Assembly: GCA_963697995.1 (NCBI GenBank)
Contig: OY969110.1
Coordinates: 1,674,001-1,738,000 of the forward strand
Direction: 5' to 3'
Source of the DNA: MFD00082-c5 sp963697995
Lineage (GTDB): Bacteria; Chlamydiota; Chlamydiia; Chlamydiales; JAJFMB01
Length of the DNA: 64,000 nt
The notes beneath the pieces were generated by a model, which saw only the letters and a list, made by a program, of their open reading frames with translations, was not told where the DNA came from and ran no database searches. The position numbers were made by a program, and so were the translations under genes. This document shows positions 38,556 through 46,589 of the stretch, piece by piece (position 1 is the first letter of the stretch; each line of letters starts with the position of its first letter).

Positions 38556-38864
38556 ATGAAACTTTTGCTAAAATGGGCCTTTAAAGGCTGGTGGGTAGCC
38601 CTCTTTGTTTTGAGTAGCTCTTGCCTCCTCGAATTTAAACTTCTTCTTTTAAGAACCGAAACCTCCCTTTTTCAAAATAAATTGGTGGAGTTGAAAGAAT
38701 TAAAAGAAAATTTAGCTCACGAATGCTCCCATTTGAGACAAGAGATTAACAGTCTCGATGATAAAGAATTTGTAACACTTTTGCTGATTAAAACTTTAGG
38801 TGTCGTTCCTGAAGGGCAATCAAAGGTAGTATTTAAGAGTGAATTACAGGTGAATCTTTCATGA
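38556..38864 (+). CDS. Small FtsL/DivIC-like membrane protein
   Basis: A 102-residue protein with one membrane helix (about residues 12-33, GWWVALFVLSSSCLLEFKLLL) followed by a coiled coil (ELKELKENLAHECSHLRQEI) and a short C-terminal domain with LIKTLGVVPEGQSKV. This topology and the final segment fit the FtsL/FtsB/DivIC septum-protein family, which is very divergent, so the call is tentative. Its stop overlaps the start of the next CNNM/CBS gene (ATGA), so they are co-transcribed. Confidence 0.6.
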   Translation: MKLLLKWAFKGWWVALFVLSSSCLLEFKLLLLRTETSLFQNKLVELKELKENLAHECSHLRQEINSLDDKEFVTLLLIKTLGVVPEGQSKVVFKSELQVNLS

Positions 38865-40114
38865 GTTTTGCCATTTTATTCCTTCTTTTTTTAACTCTTT
38901 GTTCAAGCTATTGCTCCTCTTCGGAAACAGCTCTTTTTTCTCTTTCGAGTATGCAAGTTAAAACATATGAGGTCAGTGATGATCGGATAAAAAATTTGAT
39001 AGCAAGACTTTTAAAACACCCAAAAGATTTACTTGTCACAGTGTTTATGTTGAATACCTTAGTCAACATTTTGCTTCAAAACACCGCCTCTCATCTTTTT
39101 CAATACACAAACAGTTGGACTTTGAAAGTGGGAGTTCCCTTAGTCATAACACTTGTCTTTGGGGAAATTATTCCAAAATATATTGGATTACAAAATAATG
39201 TGGCTATTGCAACAGCTGTTGCCCCTTCGGTTAATTTTTTTCAAAATCTTTTAAAGCCCATCAGGCATTTGACCGTTAAAATGACGGAGCCTATCTCAAA
39301 ATTGATGTTTTTCTTTTTGAAAAAAGAAAATAATATTTCTAAAGATGAACTGCAACATGCTTTAAAAACCTCTGAGGCCAGAGGCATTTTAAATCGGGAA
39401 GAGAATCAACTTGTCAATGGTTATTTAAATCTTCATTCCATGAGTGTAAAAGAGCTGATGTGTCCTTTTGAAGATATTATTTATTTCGATTTGGATTGGC
39501 CTCTTTCAAAGCTTGTGTATCTTTTTATCGATCAAGAGTGTTCTCGCATCCCTGTTTGCAAGGGGGATTTACAAAATGTGCTTGGTGTTATGACGGTTAA
39601 GGATTTTTTTCTCAACAAAGACAAAATTCAAGAGAGCAATGACTTAAAAGGGTACTTAAAAAAATTATTTTTTATTCCTGAAAATACTCCAGCTAAGCTT
39701 CTTTTGTCTCAATTTGAAGAGCTTGGAGAGACTTTTGGATTGGCAGTAGATGAATATGGGATGATTTCGGGACTGATCACAAAGGAGGATCTATTAGAGG
39801 TCATCATAGGCAATATCGTCGACAGAAGAGATCAAAAAGTGCTTTTCACAAAAGCTGGAACTCACGAAATCATAGCAAGTGGAAAGCTTGAATTGACTGA
39901 ATTTAACGATTTTTTCCACTCCCATCTTGAGAGCCCTGGCAACATGGTGACCATTGGGGGATGGTTGACAGAGGAGCTTGGGGAGATCCCTAAAGAGGGA
40001 ACAAGTTTTCACAAGTTTGGGTTTCTTTTTCAAATTTTAAGTGCGGATAAAACGAGAATTCGAAGAATTTATGTTCGAAAAATTGAGGAGGATCCATTAT
40101 GGAAGGGGCCTTAA
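38861..40114 (+). CDS. CNNM/CBS-domain membrane protein (TlyC/CorC family), first copy
   Basis: A 417-residue inner membrane protein. Order: CNNM transmembrane domain (residues 1-180, start FAILFLLFLTLCSSYCSSSETALFSLSSMQ, VTLVFGEIIPKYIGL-like segment), a CBS pair (about 195-325: PFEDIIYFDLDWPLSKL, FGLAVDEYGMISGLITKEDLLEVIIG) and a C-terminal CorC/HlyC domain (GGWLTEELGEIPKEGTSF). Proteins of this type are linked to Mg2+/Co2+ transport or tolerance; the old hemolysin label is doubtful. The pair resembles adjacent Chlamydia CT256/CT257 (recalled). Confidence 0.9.
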   Translation: MSFAILFLLFLTLCSSYCSSSETALFSLSSMQVKTYEVSDDRIKNLIARLLKHPKDLLVTVFMLNTLVNILLQNTASHLFQYTNSWTLKVGVPLVITLVFGEIIPKYIGLQNNVAIATAVAPSVNFFQNLLKPIRHLTVKMTEPISKLMFFFLKKENNISKDELQHALKTSEARGILNREENQLVNGYLNLHSMSVKELMCPFEDIIYFDLDWPLSKLVYLFIDQECSRIPVCKGDLQNVLGVMTVKDFFLNKDKIQESNDLKGYLKKLFFIPENTPAKLLLSQFEELGETFGLAVDEYGMISGLITKEDLLEVIIGNIVDRRDQKVLFTKAGTHEIIASGKLELTEFNDFFHSHLESPGNMVTIGGWLTEELGEIPKEGTSFHKFGFLFQILSADKTRIRRIYVRKIEEDPLWKGP

Positions 40115-41334
40115 AATGGTTGATCCTCAATGTCATCTTCACGGCTTTTTTAGGCTTTTTTTCGATGATTGAGATGGCTCTTGTATCATTCAACAAGGTG
40201 CGGCTTCAGTACTATGTCAGTCAAGGAGATAAAAAGGCGATTTGGTTAGTCGAGCTTTTACAAAACCCAGCAAAGCTTTTTGGAACAACGCTTATTGGGG
40301 TCAATCTTGCTATGTTTATTGGTTCTGAGTGTGCAAGAGAGTTTTATGAGGCGATAGGGGTTAATCCCGATTGGGCTCCGATAACACAAGTCCCCCTTGT
40401 GGTGATTTTTGGGGAACTGGCTCCCATGTTTGCAGCAAGAACGTATGCTGAAACGATCGCTATGCTGGGAGCTCCTTTACTTTTTGGTTTTTCTAAATTG
40501 ATGACACCGGCTCTTTGGTTAGTGCATCTTCTTATTAGGGGGTGCCACGCTTTGATTGGTGGAAAAAAAACGGAGGAGAACTTATTTTTGACGCAAGAGG
40601 AGCTCCAAAAGGTTTTGGAAGAGCATGAAGAGATTCCCACTTATGAAAGCGATGCGCAAGAATTTAATACGATAGCCACCAATATTTTTGCCCTAAAAGA
40701 AAAAACAGCCTATGAATTGATGCAGCCTTTAAATAAACTTCACACCCTGCCTTCAAGTGCTACAGTAAAAGAGTTTCGAGAGCTTATCGTAAGGGAAAAT
40801 TTGTCTTATGTTCCAGTCACTCAAGGAGGCGACTTTAATGTGATTGGTATTGCTTTTCCAAGAAACTTGATAAGGGCTCGAGATGAGCGCACTTTAAAAG
40901 ACTTTGTTCGTCCCCCCTGGTTTGTTACTAAAAGAACCAAAGCTGTTCAAATGTTGCAACAGTTTCGAAAAAATAATCAAAGTCTAGCAGTTATTATTAA
41001 CGACTCAGGCAGATCATGTGGTCTTTGCTCCCTTTCTGATATTACTCAAGCCATTTTCGGGAAAAAACCTGCTCTTTTAAAAAAATTAGAACCCAAAAAA
41101 ATTATCGAAAGAACATTTCCAGCTTCGATGACTGTTTACGATTTCAATAAAGATTACGGTGAGACCTTAAGTCATAAAGAGGATGAGACTTTGGGAGAGC
41201 TTTTCATCGAGCGTTTAGGACATATCCCCGAGGAAGGGGAGACGGTCTCCATCGATCATTTTGAATTAACCGCTAAGGAGACGACTCTTTTAGAGGTTAA
41301 AACGATTTCGATTAAGTCGAAAACAAAAGCTTAA
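40099..41334 (+). CDS. CNNM/CBS-domain membrane protein (TlyC/CorC family), second copy
   Basis: A 411-residue paralogue-type partner of the previous gene, overlapping it by 16 bp. The CNNM domain covers residues 1-160 (NVIFTAFLGFFSMIEMALVSF, FGELAPMFAARTYAE), followed by degenerate CBS repeats (ATVKEFRELIVRENLSYVPVT, SLAVIINDSGRSCGLCSLSD) and a reduced CorC domain (ERLGHIPEEGETVSIDHFEL). The CBS part is poorer than in the first copy, which may mean loss of nucleotide binding. Possible hetero-oligomer with it (inference). Its 3' end overlaps the convergent cysteine desulfurase gene by 23 bp. Confidence 0.87.
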   Translation: MEGALKWLILNVIFTAFLGFFSMIEMALVSFNKVRLQYYVSQGDKKAIWLVELLQNPAKLFGTTLIGVNLAMFIGSECAREFYEAIGVNPDWAPITQVPLVVIFGELAPMFAARTYAETIAMLGAPLLFGFSKLMTPALWLVHLLIRGCHALIGGKKTEENLFLTQEELQKVLEEHEEIPTYESDAQEFNTIATNIFALKEKTAYELMQPLNKLHTLPSSATVKEFRELIVRENLSYVPVTQGGDFNVIGIAFPRNLIRARDERTLKDFVRPPWFVTKRTKAVQMLQQFRKNNQSLAVIINDSGRSCGLCSLSDITQAIFGKKPALLKKLEPKKIIERTFPASMTVYDFNKDYGETLSHKEDETLGELFIERLGHIPEEGETVSIDHFELTAKETTLLEVKTISIKSKTKA

Positions 41335-42418
41335 ACTTAAGAAGAGCTTCTTCTATTTCCTCTCTTGTCGTAAAGCGGCTAAGAGAGAAGCGAAGAGAGG
41401 AGAGCGCCTCTTTTTGAGTTAATCCCATTTCAAGAAGTGTCTTTGAGGGTTGTAGCGCTCCTGTAGAACAAGCAGAACCTAAGCTTGCTGCAATATTTAA
41501 TTGATCCAGGCGCATCAAAAGAGTCTCTCCATCCATTCCATGAAAACACAGATTTGTTGTATTGCAAACTCTTTTTCCTAAACCATTGACCGAAATTTTA
41601 GGGTAAAGTTTTATCAGTGACTCTTCAAAAAAGTCGCGCAAAGATTCAATTGATTTAACTCTTTTCTCAAGCCCCTCAAAAGAAAGCTCAACTGCTTTCG
41701 CAAGAGCTAAGCATCCCATCACATTTTCTGAGCCGGACCGCTTCCCATACTCTTGCCCCCCTCCAAAAATAAGAGGTGTGAATCGAAAGCTTGGTCTCAC
41801 AAGAGAAAATCCAACTCCAAGTGGTCCATGAATTTTATGGCCCGAAAAACACCAGGCAGAAATCCCTTTAAACCATGTCAGTGGAATTTTTCCAAGAGCT
41901 GCTACTCCGTCAACAATAAAGGGAACCCTTTTTTGATATGCGATGTCTGATAATTCCTCTAAATCGTTAATCACGCCTGTTTCACTATTCACAGCCTGAA
42001 TCACAATCAAACTCGTCTTCTCATCTATCATTTGTCTCAAGTCAGATGGGGAAACACACCCTTCTTTTCCACAAGGAAGCCTAATAACTGATACCCCTTT
42101 TTTTTCAAGCTCCGCAAGGGGCGCTGAAACGGCGCTGTGTTCTATCGCTGAAGTGATCACTTGATCTGCCGGTTTTACCGATCCGAAAATAAGGGTGTTT
42201 AAACCCTCAGTTGCTGAGGAGTTAAATAAGACCTCTTGTGGTGTACAGGAAAAAAATGAGGCAATTTCTCTTCGTGCCTTCGTCAGTTTAGCCCTCGCCT
42301 CTCTTCCAATACCGTGAATACTTGAAGGGTTTCCTTGCCCCTCCAAAAGCTCTTTTTGAATGAGCTCAATGACTTCAGGGGCAAGTCTTGTCGTTGCATT
42401 GTTGTCGAGATTAATCAC
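41312..42418 (-). CDS. NifS/IscS-like cysteine desulfurase
   Basis: PLP-dependent enzyme that removes sulfur from cysteine for Fe-S cluster or thio-nucleoside synthesis. The 368-residue product has NNATTRLAPEV at the start, VITSAIEHSAV, the PLP lysine in CFSGHKIHGPLG, and the reactive cysteine in SLGSACSTGALQPS. It overlaps the PP2C stop by four bases (shared operon) and converges with the second CNNM gene. Corresponds to the NifS-related gene beside PP2C in Chlamydia (CT258, recalled). No Fe-S scaffold gene is adjacent. Confidence 0.94.
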   Translation of the reverse strand: MINLDNNATTRLAPEVIELIQKELLEGQGNPSSIHGIGREARAKLTKARREIASFFSCTPQEVLFNSSATEGLNTLIFGSVKPADQVITSAIEHSAVSAPLAELEKKGVSVIRLPCGKEGCVSPSDLRQMIDEKTSLIVIQAVNSETGVINDLEELSDIAYQKRVPFIVDGVAALGKIPLTWFKGISAWCFSGHKIHGPLGVGFSLVRPSFRFTPLIFGGGQEYGKRSGSENVMGCLALAKAVELSFEGLEKRVKSIESLRDFFEESLIKLYPKISVNGLGKRVCNTTNLCFHGMDGETLLMRLDQLNIAASLGSACSTGALQPSKTLLEMGLTQKEALSSLRFSLSRFTTREEIEEALLKFKLLFST

Positions 42419-43188
42419 GGCTGTAACACTTCCGAGAGAACCACTGTAATGTTGTCGTGTCCCCCACTCTCTTTTGCAATAGAGATTAAAGCCTCTGTTT
42501 TCTCTTTTAATGAAGTTTTTGCCTTTAAAACTTCAGCGAGTTTTGATCGCTTTACAAGGTCTGATAACCCATCGCTACACATCATATAAAGATCCCCTGG
42601 AATGACCCTCTCTATTGAAACTGTTGGAATCACCTTGGGTAAAGTCCCGATAGCTCTTGTAATAATATTTTTATAATTCTCTCTTTTTTTCAAAAGAGTT
42701 CTTGCTTTTTCTGCAAAAAGAAGATCTTTCAGTAAGGAGTGGTCTTCGGTGAGTTGAACAAGTTGTTCATTTCTTAAGCGGTAAATACGGCTATCGCCAA
42801 CATGAGCTAACACGAGTCCATCCTTGTGAAAATAGAGGCAGCAAAGCGTTGTCCCCATCCCTTTTAAGGTTTTTGAGCGTTCTGCCATGTTATGTATCTG
42901 CTCGTTAACAGAGAAAATGGCATCAGATAAAACATCTTGTGCTTCAATCAAGGAAAGCTCATACCCTTGTTTTTTAAGATGGGTTTCGACAAATTGGGAA
43001 AGCCCAAGGATCGTTTCAGCGGCAGCCACTTCCCCTGCTAAGTGTCCTCCCATTCCATCGGCAAGAGCAAAAAAGGGAACTTCAGGTAAGGCTCCCCAGG
43101 CATCTTCGTTATTTGAACGAATTAATCCCACATCAGAAAGGCCAAAGCTGCGAATTTTATAGGGAAGTGTTTTTTCAGAGCTCATCAT
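42415..43188 (-). CDS. PP2C-type serine/threonine protein phosphatase
   Basis: A 257-residue metal-dependent phosphatase. Motifs: GLIRSNNEDAWG with the metal-ligand region near residue 27, ADGMGGH at 43-49, HVGDSRIYRL, LTEDHSLLKDLL and CSDGLSDL, then GGHDNITVVL with the last conserved Asp. All catalytic aspartates appear intact. No membrane segment, so cytosolic. It reverses Hanks-type kinases; none is in this window. Corresponds to CT259 by position (recalled). Confidence 0.95.
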   Translation of the reverse strand: MMSSEKTLPYKIRSFGLSDVGLIRSNNEDAWGALPEVPFFALADGMGGHLAGEVAAAETILGLSQFVETHLKKQGYELSLIEAQDVLSDAIFSVNEQIHNMAERSKTLKGMGTTLCCLYFHKDGLVLAHVGDSRIYRLRNEQLVQLTEDHSLLKDLLFAEKARTLLKKRENYKNIITRAIGTLPKVIPTVSIERVIPGDLYMMCSDGLSDLVKRSKLAEVLKAKTSLKEKTEALISIAKESGGHDNITVVLSEVLQP

Positions 43189-43254
43189 GCATCACTTAAA
43201 AACGGTCAATTTGGCCCATCATACCAGAAAAGGGATTAACCTTAAATGGTTTTT

Positions 43255-43881
43255 TTAAGTTAAACTAACTAGTATTATGTTTATTAAGTTAAATATAGAA
43301 TGTAATCCGATCGGTATAAAAATAGAATTACCTTTTTCGTGAAAATAGCATAAAAAACAAGAAAAAACAAAAAGAGCACTTAATAATTCAATATTTGAAA
43401 TTCCTTGAAGTGAGGAGTAGTGAAAGAGAGCAAAGATAAGAGATGTTGCGACAATACTTATTTTGACACCAAAGACAGTTTTTAAGGCCATTTGTAAAAA
43501 CCCCCTAAAAACCAGTTCTTCAAAAAAAGGGACGATCAAAACGAGATAGAGAGTCATAAAGGCGTAAATTAAGGGGGAAGTTCTTAAATCTCTTAAGAGG
43601 GAGACAACAATCTGTTCATTTTTGTATTCGGGGAAAAAATAGGCTGTAACCAGGGAGAGTAGTTGTGCGGTTAAAAAGACAGGAGGGAAAGCAAAAACAA
43701 TAAGGGAGGCGCCCTTAATATAGGCTTTTAAGGCTGTTTGCGTATTTTTTGGCCATTTGATGCCGGGGATGTTTTTTTTGGGCAACGGTTCTTTTTTTAA
43801 GAGATAAAAAAAACTTAAAAAAGTAAAAAAAACACCTGCGCCAATAAGCGCAAGGTGTTTTAAGAGGTCAGTTTGATCCAT
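43255..43881 (-). CDS. CPBP-family intramembrane metalloprotease
   Basis: A 208-residue polytopic protein with about six to seven membrane segments and the CPBP (CAAX protease/bacteriocin-processing) motif EELVFRGFLQ near residue 121, then FALFHYSS with the histidine and a final IPIGLHSIFNLINII. Such proteins cleave substrates within the membrane. The start is one base from the stop of the upstream lipoprotein gene, so they form an operon. Substrate unknown. Confidence 0.88.
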   Translation of the reverse strand: MDQTDLLKHLALIGAGVFFTFLSFFYLLKKEPLPKKNIPGIKWPKNTQTALKAYIKGASLIVFAFPPVFLTAQLLSLVTAYFFPEYKNEQIVVSLLRDLRTSPLIYAFMTLYLVLIVPFFEELVFRGFLQMALKTVFGVKISIVATSLIFALFHYSSLQGISNIELLSALFVFSCFLCYFHEKGNSIFIPIGLHSIFNLINIILVSLT

Positions 43882-43882
43882 T

Positions 43883-44545
43883 TTAGTAGTGGCAGTCGCC
43901 TATCACTTGGTGGATACGGGAAGAGAGTTGCCAAATTAGGCGATTGTGAGCCATCCCAAATGGAGTGTTGGCATAGTTTGGAGAATCAAAGGCGCGCTCT
44001 TTATTGACGGCTTGATCAAATCCCCAAGGCATCATGTGGTTGCTTTCGATAATTTCATCGAGGATCAACTTAGCTTGGTTGTATTTAACATCTATGATGC
44101 GAAGACGCACTTTAAGAGCTAATACCTGGTTAGAGTGTCCTCCATTTGTGGGATAGAGATTGCCAAACGACCCTTTTTCAAAAGGGACAATGTCGTGCTG
44201 AGTGACTTCCATAATAATGGCAAAGTGCGCATTTAAGAAACCTTTCCAGCAGGAAGTGTCTGGGGTAAAGTAGTGGCTATCCCCTATGAGGGCAGCTGCT
44301 GCATTGACATCTGATTGAGTTAAAGGGAACAACTTGTCATTAGAGCAGATTAAGTTTCTTAAGCCAAAAACGATCTCATCGGAGATATCAAACCCAAGAG
44401 ATGCTTTAGAGGAGTTAAGAACAGGAACAATGGCGACTTTAGGTTTTTCATAACCTTCGTCGGTATAGGCAAAATACTCTTTGTATTTTGGTGCACAAGA
44501 GGTGACCAACAAAGAGAGGAGAAGAGAAGAAAGTAATCGTTTCAT
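43883..44545 (-). CDS. Lipoprotein of unknown function
   Basis: A 220-residue protein with a lipoprotein signal peptide: KRLLSSLLLSLLVTSC with the lipobox LVTSC, lipidated Cys at residue 17. The mature part contains KVAIVPVLNSSKASLGFDISDE, the beginning of a domain like the FlgO/CsgG-type lipoproteins, and a conserved-looking DVNAAAALIGDSHYF. Transcribed with the CPBP protease gene. Possibly a component of envelope assembly; function unassigned. Confidence 0.75.
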   Translation of the reverse strand: MKRLLSSLLLSLLVTSCAPKYKEYFAYTDEGYEKPKVAIVPVLNSSKASLGFDISDEIVFGLRNLICSNDKLFPLTQSDVNAAAALIGDSHYFTPDTSCWKGFLNAHFAIIMEVTQHDIVPFEKGSFGNLYPTNGGHSNQVLALKVRLRIIDVKYNQAKLILDEIIESNHMMPWGFDQAVNKERAFDSPNYANTPFGMAHNRLIWQLSSRIHQVIGDCHY

Positions 44546-44604
44546 TTGAACCTCTTTTGGAAAAAGTTTTCCTTAGCGTAGCAAAGAAGGCAATTCTAGT
44601 AAAT

Positions 44605-44672
44605 AGTCGCCTCTTAAAAAGTACTTTCCTGCGGCGACTTGTGAAAATTAGGATGTGTTCCTAATTTTTTTT
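44605..44672 (+). ncRNA. Candidate structured leader or small RNA with terminator
   Basis: In the 252-bp gap before tdh, AGTCGCC (44605-44611) pairs with GGCGACT (44633-44639), followed at once by a terminator-like hairpin, AAAATTAGGA and TCCTAATTTT with a run of T (44644-44672). It is in the sense orientation for tdh and has no gene to terminate upstream on this strand. It could be an attenuator or an independent small RNA. No known riboswitch consensus is recognised. Confidence 0.35.
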
Positions 44673-44797
44673 ACAGTTCTTTCGAAATCGTTATCGAAAA
44701 AAAAATTGAGATAAAGCGGTAGTCGAAAAGATTGCACTTCATACTTAAATTCTGCTAAGCTTTCTTCTTTTTAATTATTGAATAAGGATCGTCAAGT

Positions 44798-45814
44798 ATG
44801 AAAGCTCTTGTCAAAACAGAAAAAGCTCCTGGGTTATCGCTAATGCAAGTGCCTGTCCCTAATGCTAAACCCCATGAAGTTTTGATTAAAACAAAAAAAA
44901 CATCGATTTGTGGAACAGATGTTCATATCTATAAATGGGACTCTTGGGCTCAAAAAACGATCCCGGCCCCGATGGTTATCGGGCACGAGTTTATGGGGGA
45001 GATTGCTGCTATTGGTTCAGAAGTTAAGCATCTTAAGGTGGGGATGAGAGTGACAGGTGAGGGGCATATCACCTGCGGTGTTTGTCCTCAATGTAAAAAA
45101 GGGCAAAGGCATTTGTGTCCGAACACTGTCGGTGTTGGCGTTCACAGACACGGCTGTTTTGCTGAATACTTTGCGATTCCTGAAGAAAATGTGTTCCCTC
45201 TTCCCGATTCAGTGCCAGATGATATTGCTGCGATTTTTGACCCTTTTGGCAATGCTCTTCATACGGCAAACTCGTTTAACCTGCTTGGTGAAAATGTATT
45301 AATTACAGGTGCAGGTCCCATCGGGATTATGGCGGCAGCGATTGCAAGAATGGCTGGTGCTAAAAATGTCGTTATAACTGATTTAAATGATTACCGTTTA
45401 GAATTAGCCAAAAAACTTGGAGCAAAAACGACGATTAATGTTGGTAAACAAACGGTAAAAAGTCTCAATATTAAAGAGGGTTTTGCCGTAGGACTTGAAA
45501 TGTCGGGAGCGACAGCTGGTTTAAATACCCTTCTTCATGAATTGACAAATGGAGGGCATATTGGGCTATTGGGTATTTTACCCCCCGATTGTTTGATCGA
45601 TTGGGATCTTGTAATCTTTAAGATGCTTACCCTTAAAGGGATATACGGTCGTGAGATTTTCTCTACCTGGTTTAAAATGGTTAATTTAATCGAAAGTGGC
45701 CTCGATTTGAGCCCTTTAATTACTCATCATTTTTCAGCAGACGAATTCCAGAAAGGTTTTGATGCTATGCTATCTGGCAACTGTGGCAAAGTCATACTGA
45801 ATTGGGAAAATTAA
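44798..45814 (+). CDS. tdh: L-threonine 3-dehydrogenase
   Basis: NAD-dependent zinc enzyme that oxidises threonine to 2-amino-3-ketobutyrate. The 338-residue product begins MKALVKTEKAPGLSLMQVPV, with catalytic zinc ligands Cys38 (SICGTDVH) and His63-Glu64 (GHEFMGE), four structural-zinc cysteines in CGVCPQCKKGQRHLC at about 93-107, and the Rossmann motif VLITGAGPIGIMAAAIA. Length is standard for Tdh. The kbl partner is not adjacent. A candidate RNA structure lies upstream. Confidence 0.95.
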   Translation: MKALVKTEKAPGLSLMQVPVPNAKPHEVLIKTKKTSICGTDVHIYKWDSWAQKTIPAPMVIGHEFMGEIAAIGSEVKHLKVGMRVTGEGHITCGVCPQCKKGQRHLCPNTVGVGVHRHGCFAEYFAIPEENVFPLPDSVPDDIAAIFDPFGNALHTANSFNLLGENVLITGAGPIGIMAAAIARMAGAKNVVITDLNDYRLELAKKLGAKTTINVGKQTVKSLNIKEGFAVGLEMSGATAGLNTLLHELTNGGHIGLLGILPPDCLIDWDLVIFKMLTLKGIYGREIFSTWFKMVNLIESGLDLSPLITHHFSADEFQKGFDAMLSGNCGKVILNWEN

Positions 45815-45836
45815 AGAAATATGTTATAATAGGGTC

Positions 45837-46367
45837 ATGATACGAAAGATAGCCTATTTAGGTCATCCTATTTTGAGAATCAAGGCAGCTGCTGTTCAAG
45901 CGATTACGCCTGAAATCAGAGAGCTTATCGCCGATATGGTGGAGACTCTTGAGTCTTCCAATGGCATTGGCTTGGCAGCTCCTCAAGTGATGGAGGATTG
46001 CCGTATCTTTATCACTTGTGTTCCGTTAGAAGATTCCGATGAAACGGTAACTCCTGGCACATTGCGTGTGTTTATTAATCCCAAAATAACCTCAGTAAGT
46101 GTTGAGACATGGATCTATAACGAAGGGTGTCTCTCGATTCCTAAAGTTTATGGAGATGTGGAACGCCCCTTAACAATCGAAGTTGAAGCTACAGATCTTA
46201 ATGGTGAAATTTTTAATAAAACCTTTACAGGATTAGAAGCTCGCTGTATTCTGCATGAAAACGACCACATAAATGGGGTCCTCTTTATTGATAGGTTAGA
46301 CCCAAAAGAGCGAAAAAAAATAGAAAAAGCTCTTCGAAATGTGAAAAATCGGTATAAAGATAGATGA
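45837..46367 (+). CDS. def: Peptide deformylase
   Basis: Removes the formyl group from nascent proteins. The 176-residue protein has all three metal-site motifs: GIGLAAPQ (43-50), EGCLSIP (about 99-105) and HENDH (about 141) for the usual HExxH; the two histidines, Glu and Cys are intact. Start ATG 45837 lies 22 bp after tdh. The stop overlaps the next small ORF by four bases. Confidence 0.96.
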   Translation: MIRKIAYLGHPILRIKAAAVQAITPEIRELIADMVETLESSNGIGLAAPQVMEDCRIFITCVPLEDSDETVTPGTLRVFINPKITSVSVETWIYNEGCLSIPKVYGDVERPLTIEVEATDLNGEIFNKTFTGLEARCILHENDHINGVLFIDRLDPKERKKIEKALRNVKNRYKDR

Positions 46368-46546
46368 ATTATATTGGCAAATCGAGTCTAGTTGTAACTT
46401 TCGTATCATTTCTTTTAAGTTGGGCCTACTTTTATTACGATTCTCAAGCTTTTTGGGCAAGTTTTCAGGTAGCGCTTCTTTCAGCTTTTTGTTTTTTTGT
46501 GACTTATGTGCTTCTTCGTTGGCTCTTCTTGGCGATCAAGAGCTAA
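46364..46546 (+). CDS. Small two-helix membrane protein
   Basis: A 60-residue protein coupled to def through an ATGA overlap. It is almost entirely two hydrophobic segments (SLVVTFVSFLLSWAYFYY and FQVALLSAFCFFVTYVLL) joined by a short aromatic linker. No known domain. The tight coupling with def argues for real translation, but the function is unknown. Confidence 0.5.
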   Translation: MNYIGKSSLVVTFVSFLLSWAYFYYDSQAFWASFQVALLSAFCFFVTYVLLRWLFLAIKS

Positions 46547-46589
46547 AACCTTATTTTATGCTTTGTAAAAAAGAATCACAGAGAAGTTT

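Noticed and set aside
38861..41334. Haemolysin function for the two TlyC-like proteins
   Set aside because: The haemolysin label is historical; the CNNM-CBS-CorC domain layout points to metal-ion transport or tolerance instead.
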